A program made the translations under genes and the position numbers. The notes under the pieces were generated by a model. That model ran no database searches and was not told the DNA's origin. It saw only the letters and a program-made list of their open reading frames with translations. Positions 17,101 through 24,699 of a stretch of DNA of 34,786 nucleotides are shown in pieces; within the stretch, counting starts at the first letter, position 1, and the number at the start of each line of letters is the position of its first letter. Source of the stretch: a virus; IMG/VR virus record IMGVR_UViG_3300027969_000252, positions 1 through 34,786 of that record, one strand, 5' to 3'.

Positions 17101-18268
17101 AACAGGAAGACTCTACGATCTAAAAGTACAGCCAGAAAAATTTGCATCGTTGACCAGTTGGAAGTCTGAGTCAGACACAATTTATTATTTTCATTACTAC
17201 TATGATCTACACACAGGAATTAAACTATTAGATGCAATGGATGACGTTCATTGGGAACATCTAAGAACAGATCCTACCGCTAAATTTCTTTATGAAAACT
17301 GCAACGAAACGTTTACCTGGACCTTAGCGCATCAAATTAAAACGGTAATTGAAGAAAAAAGAATTGCTCCAGAAAAAGTCTTTATTATTGTCATGGATGA
17401 AGTACATGAGAATTTTCTTAACACTGGTCTTGCTGATCTAGGAATACTGGGAGTTACGGTCGGAGTTTACAATAAACTCATGAAACAAACACAAGTGCCA
17501 GAAGCCATTCCTTCGACACACTATAAATTTAGTGCATTGAGTAGAAACTATCGTGCATGGCGCCTGCACGTCTACGCAAAACTTGCTGAAAAGAATTTGT
17601 TAAAAGATTTTAGATATAGCTTTTATAATATTTTTCCTTATGGAGAAGTACGCTACTATGATCAAGCAACAATGTTGAAAGATCTAGGCGATACAAATTT
17701 TGGTCAAGTCAACACAACAGTAGACGAATGGATCAGCAAAGTACCTTATACACTGGATGTCAATGATAATGTACTAAACAAATGGGGCGATGTAACCTAC
17801 GATGCTATATTGGCCGCAGATTTTCACTTGTTAATAGAAACACATTACGATCTATTCTATTATGTTCCCACACAAGACAGAGTGTATAAGCGAAGTCTAG
17901 CACCAAGCAGTATAACAGAAAAAACCAACAAGCCCATTGCCTGCTGTAAACCGTTTATTGTGTTTTCTACGCCATACTTTTTAGCCGATGTACGACAGCT
18001 AGGATTTGAAACATTTAGTCCTTACATCAACGAAAGCTATGATATAGAAACAGACAATCAAAAACGATTAAATATGATTGTTGATGAAATAGAAAGAATT
18101 ACAAATTTGCCTGCAGATGAATATAATACACTGGTAGAAAATTGTCATTCTATAGCAGTTAGAAATCAACAAAAGTTGCTGTTTAAAAAAGACAATTTGC
18201 AGTATAACGAAAAGTTTAATTTTCTAAGAGATTATTTTGAGCCACAGTCAAATATACAAATTCTTTAA
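17087..18268 (+). CDS. GT-B-like glycosyltransferase with TEK motif (copy 2)
   Basis: This 393-residue protein is related to the proteins at 14347 and 19525. It has FSALSRNYRAWR near residue 150 and SSITEKTNKPIACCKPFIVFS near residue 280, then LGFETFSPYINESYD and a helical end (RLNMIVDEIERI). The N-terminal half is unlike copy 1 apart from scattered positions, so it may use a different acceptor. It overlaps the epimerase gene by 14 bases, and its own end overlaps the next gene by 32. GT activity is inferred from the TEK module and context. Confidence 0.58.
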   Translation: MIYSKTGRLYDLKVQPEKFASLTSWKSESDTIYYFHYYYDLHTGIKLLDAMDDVHWEHLRTDPTAKFLYENCNETFTWTLAHQIKTVIEEKRIAPEKVFIIVMDEVHENFLNTGLADLGILGVTVGVYNKLMKQTQVPEAIPSTHYKFSALSRNYRAWRLHVYAKLAEKNLLKDFRYSFYNIFPYGEVRYYDQATMLKDLGDTNFGQVNTTVDEWISKVPYTLDVNDNVLNKWGDVTYDAILAADFHLLIETHYDLFYYVPTQDRVYKRSLAPSSITEKTNKPIACCKPFIVFSTPYFLADVRQLGFETFSPYINESYDIETDNQKRLNMIVDEIERITNLPADEYNTLVENCHSIAVRNQQKLLFKKDNLQYNEKFNFLRDYFEPQSNIQIL

Positions 18269-18941
18269 TGAATTGGATCAGCATTATGATCCTGCTAAAT
18301 TAGCAGTAAGTCATGCTGAGGGTTCTCCAGTGCCCTATACAATCATAGACAATTTCTTACCGGATGAACTTTTTAAAACTCTAAGTTTTGAAGTTGATTT
18401 CTTACAGGAAAATGATTGGACTGTGTTTAGCAATGGTACAAGTTATAGAAAAGAGTGCAGAAATTTTACCAGCACTCCTAGAATACAATCAATGGCCTAC
18501 AGTTTCCAGGGCAGTGTATTTCTCAAATGGATAGAACAGCTAACAGGGATTGAAAAACTAGTAGGCGATCCACATTATCGAGGTGGTGGCATAACTCGAA
18601 TATCTAGTGGAAATAGTCTAGGTCTGCACAATGACTTTAATTGGAATGAACAGCTTAGACTTACTCGCCGCACTAATTTGATATTGTATATGAATCCTGT
18701 TTGGGACGATAGTTGGGGTGGCGAATTAGAGTTCTGGGACTTTGATAAAACTCAGTGTCTAGTTAAAATTGCACCAAAACCCAATAGACTGGCAATATGG
18801 AATTACGACGAACGTTTAATACACGGTCACCCGCAGCCATTGGCTTGTCCCGAATCTGTAGAAAGACAAAATTTCATTCAGTTCTATTACAGCAGTAATG
18901 CTACACACGAAACACCACCTCACCGCAGTCAATTTATCTAA
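18237..18941 (+). CDS. 2-oxoglutarate/Fe(II) dioxygenase (prolyl hydroxylase type)
   Basis: This 234-residue protein is a double-stranded beta-helix oxygenase. The iron ligands are seen as LHNDF (His131, Asp133) and the distal His in LIHGHP (His196), with Arg210 in place to bind 2-oxoglutarate. YMNPVWDDSWGGELEFWD and APKPNRLAIW are typical of the prolyl 4-hydroxylase-like group found in phage and O-antigen clusters. It probably hydroxylates a protein, sugar or lipid. The substrate is unknown. The start is TTG at 18237, supported by AAGAG 6 bases upstream. There is no in-frame ATG before the conserved VPYTIIDNFLP segment. Confidence 0.78.
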   Translation: MSHSQIYKFFNELDQHYDPAKLAVSHAEGSPVPYTIIDNFLPDELFKTLSFEVDFLQENDWTVFSNGTSYRKECRNFTSTPRIQSMAYSFQGSVFLKWIEQLTGIEKLVGDPHYRGGGITRISSGNSLGLHNDFNWNEQLRLTRRTNLILYMNPVWDDSWGGELEFWDFDKTQCLVKIAPKPNRLAIWNYDERLIHGHPQPLACPESVERQNFIQFYYSSNATHETPPHRSQFI

Positions 18942-19525
18942 TGGCAAATTTTCACCTCAATTCTCAACCTTACATAGAACAGTTGTCTTACAATCAAGAC
19001 TCTGACATGATCCTAGAAATAGGTAGTGATCAAAACGAAGGATCTACTGAATTTTTCAACGGACTATCAGTTAACTGGGAAATACCGTTTTATACAGTAG
19101 ATGTTATTATCGAACCTCAACATCGATTTACACACCTAGATCATATTATCTGGCAAGTTGAAACAGGCAGTGTGTGGACTAAAAAGGTGTTACCTACACT
19201 CAACAAACAGATTAAAGTTCTTTATCTTGACAACTATGACTGGTCTAATCCCGGACCAAACGCAGATACCATTAGAACAAGTTATGCATTTAGAAACGTT
19301 GATTGGTCCAATCTAGGCAGTCAAACAGAACATCTACATCAAATGATAAATTGTATGACCTATATGGCTGATCAATCATTAGTGATCTGTGACGATACTC
19401 CGTTAGTTGCTGGATCTGAAATCTACACCGGTAAGTGCGGTGCAGTAGTTCCTTATTTGTTGTGCAACGGTTATAACATAGTTTATACAGGAAATAATGG
19501 AGTTATTCTAGCAAGAGGTCTATAA
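18941..19525 (+). CDS. Methyltransferase-like Rossmann-fold protein
   Basis: This 194-residue protein has a motif I-like segment MILEIGSDQNEGST (residues 23-36), FYTVDV after it, IKVLYLDNYDW in the position of motif IV, and a C-terminal LVICDDTPLV and KCGAVVPYLLCNGY. This fits a class I methyltransferase of the Methyltransf_24 type, though motif I is less glycine-rich than in the protein at 15629 and activity is less sure. Its start and stop are each joined to neighbours by TAATG overlaps. It is likely a glycan-modifying enzyme by context. Confidence 0.6.
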   Translation: MANFHLNSQPYIEQLSYNQDSDMILEIGSDQNEGSTEFFNGLSVNWEIPFYTVDVIIEPQHRFTHLDHIIWQVETGSVWTKKVLPTLNKQIKVLYLDNYDWSNPGPNADTIRTSYAFRNVDWSNLGSQTEHLHQMINCMTYMADQSLVICDDTPLVAGSEIYTGKCGAVVPYLLCNGYNIVYTGNNGVILARGL

Positions 19526-20724
19526 TGCTTTGTTACTTTGACAGTGACACTGAAGTTAATTTGTCTTATCTTGAACAAGTTAAAAATGTTAGGCCTCTTG
19601 AAGAATTAAAAGCTAGGATGTCTGCGTCTGATGTAACTCATGTTACATCAAAAGAATACAATCAGGTAGGCGTATACCCTATAGAAGTCAGCAAGATTCC
19701 AGAACTATGGTGCGCCAAAACTCATCTGGGCAGTGACAATATTTTATTGAACATCCCTAGCAGAGTGATCAAAGCAGCCAAACACAAAACAATTCGCATA
19801 GTAATTATTTCTACAATTGAAGGAGACAATTTTACTTCAAAAGACTTTGACGGGTTAGCACATTTACACAATACCGTTCGGTTGTTAGGACTTCCTAAAC
19901 ACAGTGTCTGTATTGTTTCTGGAAATTTAAATGCTAGTCAACAATACACTGAATGGTGTAGGCAACAATCTAAAGAAGAATACATCGAATTTCAAGAAGG
20001 CATCGAATGGGACGGAAAAACAACACACCCTCCTAGTGCCACGGTTAAGATACAAGATCATTGTTTGCCTTTTAACAGTTTAAATCGTGCTCATAGAAAT
20101 CATAGAACAGAACATCTGTATTTTCTAGCTGAAAATAAATTACAAGGATTAGTCAGTGGCGGCGCTTGGTTTGCCACACACAGTATTGATGCTCCAATAT
20201 ATCAAACAGTTGAATATAATCATTATAAATCTGTATTAACCGCTAACTATCCTAAGACAGTAGATGTTAAAGATTTAGTAAACATAGTTCCTAACTTAAT
20301 CAACAATCTTGAAATATATGAACGCAGTCAATTAACAGTTGTAACTGAAAGTCATTTTGACCAAACTGGTGGATTGTTTATTACAGAAAAAACTTTTAGG
20401 CCTTTGTTAGTTGGACATCCTTTTATAGTACTAGGTCAAAAAGGCACCCTAAAAAAGCTAAGAAGCTGGGGATTTGTAACTGACTTTGACGGTATTGATC
20501 AAAGCTATGATGACATTGATGATGATCGAGAAAGATTTTTACAGTTTCATTTATCTTTGAGAAATTGGTGTATGCAAGATCCCGAGATTCGAAGAACTGC
20601 AATTTATAAATGGGATAACATTATCCAACACAATTTTCAAAATTATAAAAAATCTAATTTTAAGAAAACTATGTTTGATAATGTTATTTTGTCTTCGGAG
20701 CAGTATTTTAAAGTAAATTCTTAG
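19525..20724 (+). CDS. GT-B-like glycosyltransferase with TEK motif (copy 3)
   Basis: This 399-residue protein closes the glycan operon. It shares FNSLNRAHRNHR near residue 186 and GLFITEKTFRPLLVGHPFIVLG near residues 288-308 with the proteins at 14347 and 17087, then a LRSWGFVTDFDGIDQSYDDIDDDRERF segment. The TEK module suggests nucleotide-sugar binding. Its stop codon lies 17 bases inside the coding end of the opposite-strand gene at 20708, so the two operons meet without a gap. Confidence 0.6.
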   Translation: MLCYFDSDTEVNLSYLEQVKNVRPLEELKARMSASDVTHVTSKEYNQVGVYPIEVSKIPELWCAKTHLGSDNILLNIPSRVIKAAKHKTIRIVIISTIEGDNFTSKDFDGLAHLHNTVRLLGLPKHSVCIVSGNLNASQQYTEWCRQQSKEEYIEFQEGIEWDGKTTHPPSATVKIQDHCLPFNSLNRAHRNHRTEHLYFLAENKLQGLVSGGAWFATHSIDAPIYQTVEYNHYKSVLTANYPKTVDVKDLVNIVPNLINNLEIYERSQLTVVTESHFDQTGGLFITEKTFRPLLVGHPFIVLGQKGTLKKLRSWGFVTDFDGIDQSYDDIDDDRERFLQFHLSLRNWCMQDPEIRRTAIYKWDNIIQHNFQNYKKSNFKKTMFDNVILSSEQYFKVNS

Positions 20725-21013
20725 AACTTTCTTGGATGTCGGTTTTTAAACGTTCTACATCCATTTGAAAGTCTATCTTTTTAATATCATTCCTATACTC
20801 TTGAAATATGTTCAAAAGTTTGGTGGCAATTTCATCAGCTTCGGCATTTGCCAATTGCTCTTGAACATTTATTTCCCATATCCGACCGTTGGTAAATTCT
20901 AACCGCAAAAGTATCAGATACGCTACAGGCATTGTATTCATGTAGAGGTCTTCAAAGACCTCTGGCCATTCTTTAACCAAATGTCTGGGCGGTTTGAACA
21001 ATGCCTTAGACAC
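20708..21013 (-). CDS. Conserved small phage protein
   Basis: This 101-residue protein begins MSKALFKPPRHLVKEWPEVFEDLYMNTMPVAYL and ends in a charged helix (IKKIDFQMDVERLKTDIQES). It has no membrane segment or enzyme motif, and I do not recognise a function. It is the last gene of the leftward cluster that follows two late promoter boxes, so it is probably expressed late and may be structural or an assembly factor. Its start overlaps the preceding gene by 8 bases and its stop overlaps the convergent gene by 17. Confidence 0.7.
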   Translation of the reverse strand: MSKALFKPPRHLVKEWPEVFEDLYMNTMPVAYLILLRLEFTNGRIWEINVQEQLANAEADEIATKLLNIFQEYRNDIKKIDFQMDVERLKTDIQESSKNLL

Positions 21014-21659
21014 CAGCCTCTTCAGATGTTTTTACAGCGGCCTTCTTCTTAGGAGGATCTAAAGCATCTGCTTCTTTACGAAGTCTTGCGGCTTCTTTGT
21101 ACATAGCATCTGCTTGACTGCGATATCCTTTAGCAATATCAAAATCAGTTAACACTTGATTAGGTGCTGCCTGTGGCATTGCTGGAATAGAAGTTGCTTC
21201 GCTATTTGGAACAATGTTTTTCTTGCCTTCTTGAACTTTCTTGGACTGTGCATTAGCCTGAGCACCGCTGACAAAATTACATAGTTCATCAACTGTGCAA
21301 TTACGTTGTTCAGCAATTAACACATTTAACTGATCTAAAGGCACAGCGGCATTAACTGTCGGTGTCATTAGAATTGAATCAGTTGCTACTTTCTGTAGGC
21401 GCCCGTCAGCCTGCATAGCAGCAAGCATAGGACGGCCGTCTTGGAAATGACGAATAAACATCATTTCTCCCAACTCAAACGCTTCTTGACATTGTTCTGT
21501 TTCCAGCATCTGCATTAAGGTGTCGTGATACGCATCGCTTAATGTGCTAACTGGTAGTACTAGTGCCGAATTTGATTCACCAGGAAGTGTTCTAAAAACA
21601 ACCAGTACCTTATTACCGGTATTTTTAGTACGTCCTATGTGTTTGAGAGATTTGGCCAT
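21006..21659 (-). CDS. Conserved late phage protein, 217 residues
   Basis: Residues 1-120 form a compact domain (HIGRTKNTGNKVLVVFRTLPGES, ALVLPVSTLSDAYHDTLMQML, FIRHFQDGRPMLAAMQADGRLQK). An Ala/Gln/Pro-rich linker and a charged helical tail follow (YRSQADAMYKEAARLRKEADAL), ending Lys-rich. AAGGA stands before the ATG. This looks like a virion or assembly protein of aquatic T4-like phages. The function is unknown to me. It sits two bases from the upstream gene, in the run served by the TATAAATA box at 22195-22202. Confidence 0.7.
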   Translation of the reverse strand: MAKSLKHIGRTKNTGNKVLVVFRTLPGESNSALVLPVSTLSDAYHDTLMQMLETEQCQEAFELGEMMFIRHFQDGRPMLAAMQADGRLQKVATDSILMTPTVNAAVPLDQLNVLIAEQRNCTVDELCNFVSGAQANAQSKKVQEGKKNIVPNSEATSIPAMPQAAPNQVLTDFDIAKGYRSQADAMYKEAARLRKEADALDPPKKKAAVKTSEEAGV

Positions 21660-21660
21660 A

Positions 21661-21909
21661 TTATTCCTTTTTTGCAGTCACTGACTCTAGGAAAGTGTTG
21701 AGTTTGTTATAAATTTTACCTACAGCTTCTAATTCAGCGGCTTTAAACGTACCACGTGAACTTGCTACATCAATGATGCTACGCAGTGCTGCAAGATCAT
21801 TGATATTGAGATCTGCTCCGCCCTGACCATTAGCTTCAGCAGCAGGTGCAGATGTTGGTGTTGGCTCTACGGGAGCTCCTGGTGATACTTTGCTTTCTTG
21901 TTGGTCCAT
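21661..21909 (-). CDS. Small acidic phage protein with helical C-terminus
   Basis: This 82-residue protein has a disordered Pro/Ala/Ser-rich N-terminus (residues 1-32) and a helical part: LNINDLAALRSIIDVASSRGTFKAAELEAVGKIYNKLNTFLESV. The latter pattern recurs in T4-like aquatic phages, but its function is not known to me. AAGGAG lies 6 bases before the ATG. The ATG shares one base with the upstream stop. It probably works with the neighbouring late genes. Confidence 0.7.
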   Translation of the reverse strand: MDQQESKVSPGAPVEPTPTSAPAAEANGQGGADLNINDLAALRSIIDVASSRGTFKAAELEAVGKIYNKLNTFLESVTAKKE

Positions 21910-22187
21910 TAGTTTCTCCTTAAATGTGGACAGGCTAACATAAAGTATGTTAGTTCTTTTTGATCTTCAAATGCCACAAATGTGGCAGTTTTTAAATGTT
22001 CGTCTTTATCAATAGTAGGCTGCTTGGCAATTGCATATCGACCTTTTAGTCGAATACGAATCCAATTTTCTAGACTGTCGCCGCCAAACCCAAACCCTTT
22101 GTCGTCAATTTTAAACTTTGCAAAATGCGGAGGAATATGTGACAACGAGCGTTTGTTTAGAACTTCTAAAGGGTTTAAATCGAACAT
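21909..22187 (-). CDS. Small phage protein expressed from a late promoter with almost no leader
   Basis: This 92-residue protein begins MFDLNPLEVLNKRSLSHIPPHFAKF and contains NWIRIRLKGRYAI, FVAFEDQKELTYFML and a final CPHLRRN. No known domain is recognised. There is no ribosome binding site before the ATG, and a perfect TATAAATA late box ends only seven bases upstream, so translation may begin on a nearly leaderless message. It is probably a late structural or assembly gene. Confidence 0.7.
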   Translation of the reverse strand: MFDLNPLEVLNKRSLSHIPPHFAKFKIDDKGFGFGGDSLENWIRIRLKGRYAIAKQPTIDKDEHLKTATFVAFEDQKELTYFMLACPHLRRN

Positions 22188-22194
22188 AGTGAAA

Positions 22195-22202
22195 TATTTA
22201 TA
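22195..22202 (-). promoter_or_regulatory. T4-type late promoter box TATAAATA
   Basis: The minus strand reads TATAAATA exactly, in the 23-base gap between the genes at 22211-22612 and 21909-22187. This is the T4 late consensus, and the late sigma starts roughly 5-7 bases downstream. It would drive the leftward genes 21909 to 20708. Confidence 0.8.
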
Positions 22203-22210
22203 TAGTGTTA

Positions 22211-22612
22211 TTATTCAGAGGTGGATTCTTGGCGCAGTCTTTTTGCCAGTGATCTTGCAGTGCCAAATTTCTTGACATCTCCTGAAAATAGATAAAGTTC
22301 AAAGGCTGCTTTTTCAGACAACACAGTTACATGTTTTTTGGTTAAATGAAATGGAGTATCTAAGTATTGGTCGAGCCAAATTAAAACTTGTGAGCTTATG
22401 GTAAGTTCTTTAGGAATATCTATTTTATAAGTTTTGATTTCTGCTTTATCATGTAAAAAATCTAAACATTGATCGGTCATCCGTAGACCACCGACATCTT
22501 TTCCTCGAGTACTGAGCCACCAGATTGGTCGAAAGTCTTTTATTAATTTTTCATTTGTATCTACACCAGCGGCTTTTAAAAAAACTTCAGTGTAGGAATC
22601 TTTGCGATCCAT
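22211..22612 (-). CDS. Conserved phage protein of unknown function
   Basis: This 133-residue protein has FRPIWWLSTRGKDVGGLRMTDQCLDFL near residues 27-53, followed by KTYKIDIPKELTISSQVLIWLDQYLDTPFHLTKKHVTVLSEKAAFELYLFSGDVKKFG. This arrangement is found in many aquatic T4-like phages without an assigned function. There is no membrane segment. It lies between two late promoter boxes, four bases after its upstream neighbour, so it is probably co-transcribed with that gene. Confidence 0.72.
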   Translation of the reverse strand: MDRKDSYTEVFLKAAGVDTNEKLIKDFRPIWWLSTRGKDVGGLRMTDQCLDFLHDKAEIKTYKIDIPKELTISSQVLIWLDQYLDTPFHLTKKHVTVLSEKAAFELYLFSGDVKKFGTARSLAKRLRQESTSE

Positions 22613-22616
22613 GACG

Positions 22617-22901
22617 TTACTTTATTTCTTCGCCTGTTGTAAGTTTATAAACAGCGAAGTCTGTAGATTTAAATAATCGATTAAGTTTTTTAGCAAGATT
22701 GTGTGCATGTCCGGGATTGCTAAAACTGACTTTCTTATATTTAGGTCCAGGATAACTTGCTACTAAACTTCCGCTCTTAAGATTGAAAGGTTGTCCTTTG
22801 TAGAATACAGCCCAAATGGCATCGCTGTTGAGAATTTGCTCAACCTTGTAAGTTTCTTTGTTTGCATATTCTAGCAATACTTGGGGCTTAGGTCTACTCA
22901 T
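22617..22901 (-). CDS. Small basic phage protein behind a late promoter
   Basis: This 94-residue basic protein begins MSRPKPQVLLEYANKETYKVEQILNSDAIWAVFYKGQPFNL and has NPGHAHNLAKKLNRLF near residue 66. The fold looks alpha/beta. The function is unknown. No clear ribosome binding site precedes the ATG. The leader can form an AT-rich hairpin overlapping a late promoter box at 22931-22938. It is probably a late gene. Confidence 0.68.
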   Translation of the reverse strand: MSRPKPQVLLEYANKETYKVEQILNSDAIWAVFYKGQPFNLKSGSLVASYPGPKYKKVSFSNPGHAHNLAKKLNRLFKSTDFAVYKLTTGEEIK

Positions 22902-22905
22902 AACT

Positions 22906-22938
22906 ATATATGTTCAATTAAGTACACATATATTTATG
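22906..22938 (-). promoter_or_regulatory. Late promoter box CATAAATA with overlapping AT hairpin
   Basis: The minus strand carries CATAAATA at 22931-22938. An inverted repeat (ACATATAT at 22926-22933 against ATATATGT at 22906-22913, 12-base loop) overlaps the box and ends 4 bases before the ATG at 22901. RNA starting from the late box would lose most of the 5' arm, whereas read-through RNA could fold over the start region. The promoter call is firm. The hairpin role is inference, since the stem is only A-T rich. Confidence 0.7.
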
Positions 22939-22939
22939 T

Positions 22940-23191
22940 TTATTTGAAACCTCCGCCATCGACCTGAACTTCTATTTCGGTAGTGTTTTGGCGAATTTCA
23001 TTAAGCATAGCGTGTATTTCCTGCATGGTTTTTGCCATTTTGGAAGTCATGATAGCTAATTCGCTGGTCAAGTCTCTTGCTTCTTGGATACTTAACCTAA
23101 TATCCTTTTGTTGACTGCGTTCAGCTGTATTCAGTCTTTGAATAAGACGTTCTACAGTGGGCATTGTCACTGGTTGATTATTTAGAGACAT
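22940..23191 (-). CDS. Small coiled-coil phage protein
   Basis: This 83-residue protein is mostly one long helix with heptad-like spacing (VERLIQRLNTAERSQQKDIRLSIQEARDLTSELAIMTSKMAKTMQEIHAMLNEI), ending in a short VQVDGGGFK tail. It could be an oligomerisation or adaptor protein. No specific function is recognised. Its start overlaps the end of the gene at 23178 by 14 bases, so it belongs to the same message as the exonuclease block. Confidence 0.68.
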   Translation of the reverse strand: MSLNNQPVTMPTVERLIQRLNTAERSQQKDIRLSIQEARDLTSELAIMTSKMAKTMQEIHAMLNEIRQNTTEIEVQVDGGGFK

Positions 23192-23717
23192 TACTTAATA
23201 CCTGTTTCATTTCGAGTTCGGTTTTAAACGGCCCTTGATATTCGTATCGTTGTAAGGTAATGAGTTTAGGACAGAAACTTTTGACCCATCCTTTGTCAAA
23301 GCGTATGACATAGTATCCTGCACAGTAAAGGCTTTTACTATCTCCGCTCTTAGTAAAGAGTGGTAGTTTTCTTTTAACATCAAACATTGCGTTATGGGGT
23401 GTGGTCGAAGTTGCATAGCCGTGTACCTCATTTGGTTCTGCATCGTCTGCTTCTTTAATAATTTTTGCAACAAAAAAGTTCTTACCAAACTCTCTAGTTA
23501 GATCAACTTTGGTCTGATAAATTTTAACACCAGCCTCGTTGCTCATAACAAATCGATCATCTTCGTTCTTTCTCAGAGTAGCAAATTTTGCTCCATCTTT
23601 TTCAACGATCCAAAATTTATTTTCAATTATCGGTTTAGCGTGTAGTTCTTCCATAGCTTCCTCCAGACATGTCTTAGTTTTATGTGGACATGTTTCAGTG
23701 TACTGACATATTTTCAT
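23178..23717 (-). CDS. Conserved phage protein with Cys-rich N-terminus
   Basis: This 179-residue protein starts MKICQYTETCPHKTKTCLEEAMEE, where three Cys and a His could form a small metal site. It continues with an alpha/beta region (NKFWIVEKDGAKFATLRKNEDDRF, VDLTREFGKNFFVAKI, CAGYYVIRFDKGWVKSFCPKLITLQRY). The ATG at 23717 is chosen because the Cys-rich segment follows it directly; a longer form starting at 23747 would run further into the exonuclease gene. The chosen start overlaps that gene by 23 bases. The function is unknown, and a DNA-metabolism role is suggested only by position. Confidence 0.68.
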   Translation of the reverse strand: MKICQYTETCPHKTKTCLEEAMEELHAKPIIENKFWIVEKDGAKFATLRKNEDDRFVMSNEAGVKIYQTKVDLTREFGKNFFVAKIIKEADDAEPNEVHGYATSTTPHNAMFDVKRKLPLFTKSGDSKSLYCAGYYVIRFDKGWVKSFCPKLITLQRYEYQGPFKTELEMKQVLSNVSK

Positions 23718-24699
23718 TTGTATACCTTGCATTAAGCGGTTCAGCATAGGCCTGTGCCTGATCAGAAATTTTCTTTAGATCATAAAGTCCACAGAACTTC
23801 ATCAATCGAAGTCCGACTTGTGATACATTTTTGTTTGCTGATGTTGCTGTGGCAATTGTTTCAGCGATAATAGATTTAATCTCATCGGGTTGTGCAGAAA
23901 GATCGATTAGAACACGATTGCGTTCATAGTCTTCTTTAACACGATGTTCTTTGCCTTCGTGGTCAGTCCAACGCTGAAGCATCATATTGTTCCAATTATA
24001 CCCTTGGGTCAATCGATCTGCAAAGGCTTCACGGAGACCAATCTTATTCTTTGTGCCTTTTTCACGTACTCCCGGATATGCAGAGAACACGTTGTCCGAG
24101 GTATCGCCTCGCATACACTTCTCAAAGAGTAACCACTGGGGGTCCGGAATGGCTTTTGGCTCTTGAGTCTTTTTATCAATAACTCTCTTACCTTTTGCAT
24201 CAAAGATACCTTCGTGTGTGATTGTAGTTTCCATTACACCGTTATATTGTTTCACATTTGGAGCAATTAATTGCACAAAATCTGTATCGGTCGAGATGAT
24301 AACATGATTGTCGTTAGGATGACTCTGTATCCAGCCAGCAATAAGATCATCAGCTTCTAGCTGAGGATGTTGCATAACTGTGCAATTAGTTTTATCTGTG
24401 ATAAACTCTTTGAATGTGTCAAAGGCTTCCCAAAAGACTTTTTCTTCTTCTGCTTCTTTCTCTGTATGTGCGGCACGAGCATCACTGCGATTACGCTTGT
24501 AAGGAGCATAGTGATCCTTGCGCCAGCTACGACCTTCTAAACAGAAGACTACGTGGGCACCGTTAAAGTCTTGCCAAGCCTTTTTAATACTGTTAAGTGT
24601 GATGTGAAAAGCCATGCCAAGTTTAATGTCAGCATCTCCATTGATTACATGCCTAGCACGGAAAAACGTATTAGCAGTATCAACTAAAATATAGGTCAT
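23695..24699 (-). CDS. rnh: T4 RNase H-type 5'-3' exonuclease (flap nuclease family)
   Basis: This 334-residue protein has the acidic residues of the FEN/5'-nuclease family: Asp7 in ILVDTAN, the FCLEGRSWRKDHYAPYKRNR segment, LEADDLI (Glu115, Asp117, Asp118), STDTDF (Asp138, Asp140) and RGDTSDN (Asp199, Asp202), followed by the helix-hairpin-helix type AYPGV. In T4 this enzyme removes RNA primers and flaps from lagging-strand fragments with gp32 and the clamp. Position 55 is Glu where many relatives have Asp. Its start overlaps the upstream stop (ATGA). The length is slightly greater than T4 RNase H. Confidence 0.88.
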   Translation of the reverse strand: MTYILVDTANTFFRARHVINGDADIKLGMAFHITLNSIKKAWQDFNGAHVVFCLEGRSWRKDHYAPYKRNRSDARAAHTEKEAEEEKVFWEAFDTFKEFITDKTNCTVMQHPQLEADDLIAGWIQSHPNDNHVIISTDTDFVQLIAPNVKQYNGVMETTITHEGIFDAKGKRVIDKKTQEPKAIPDPQWLLFEKCMRGDTSDNVFSAYPGVREKGTKNKIGLREAFADRLTQGYNWNNMMLQRWTDHEGKEHRVKEDYERNRVLIDLSAQPDEIKSIIAETIATATSANKNVSQVGLRLMKFCGLYDLKKISDQAQAYAEPLNARYTNENMSVH

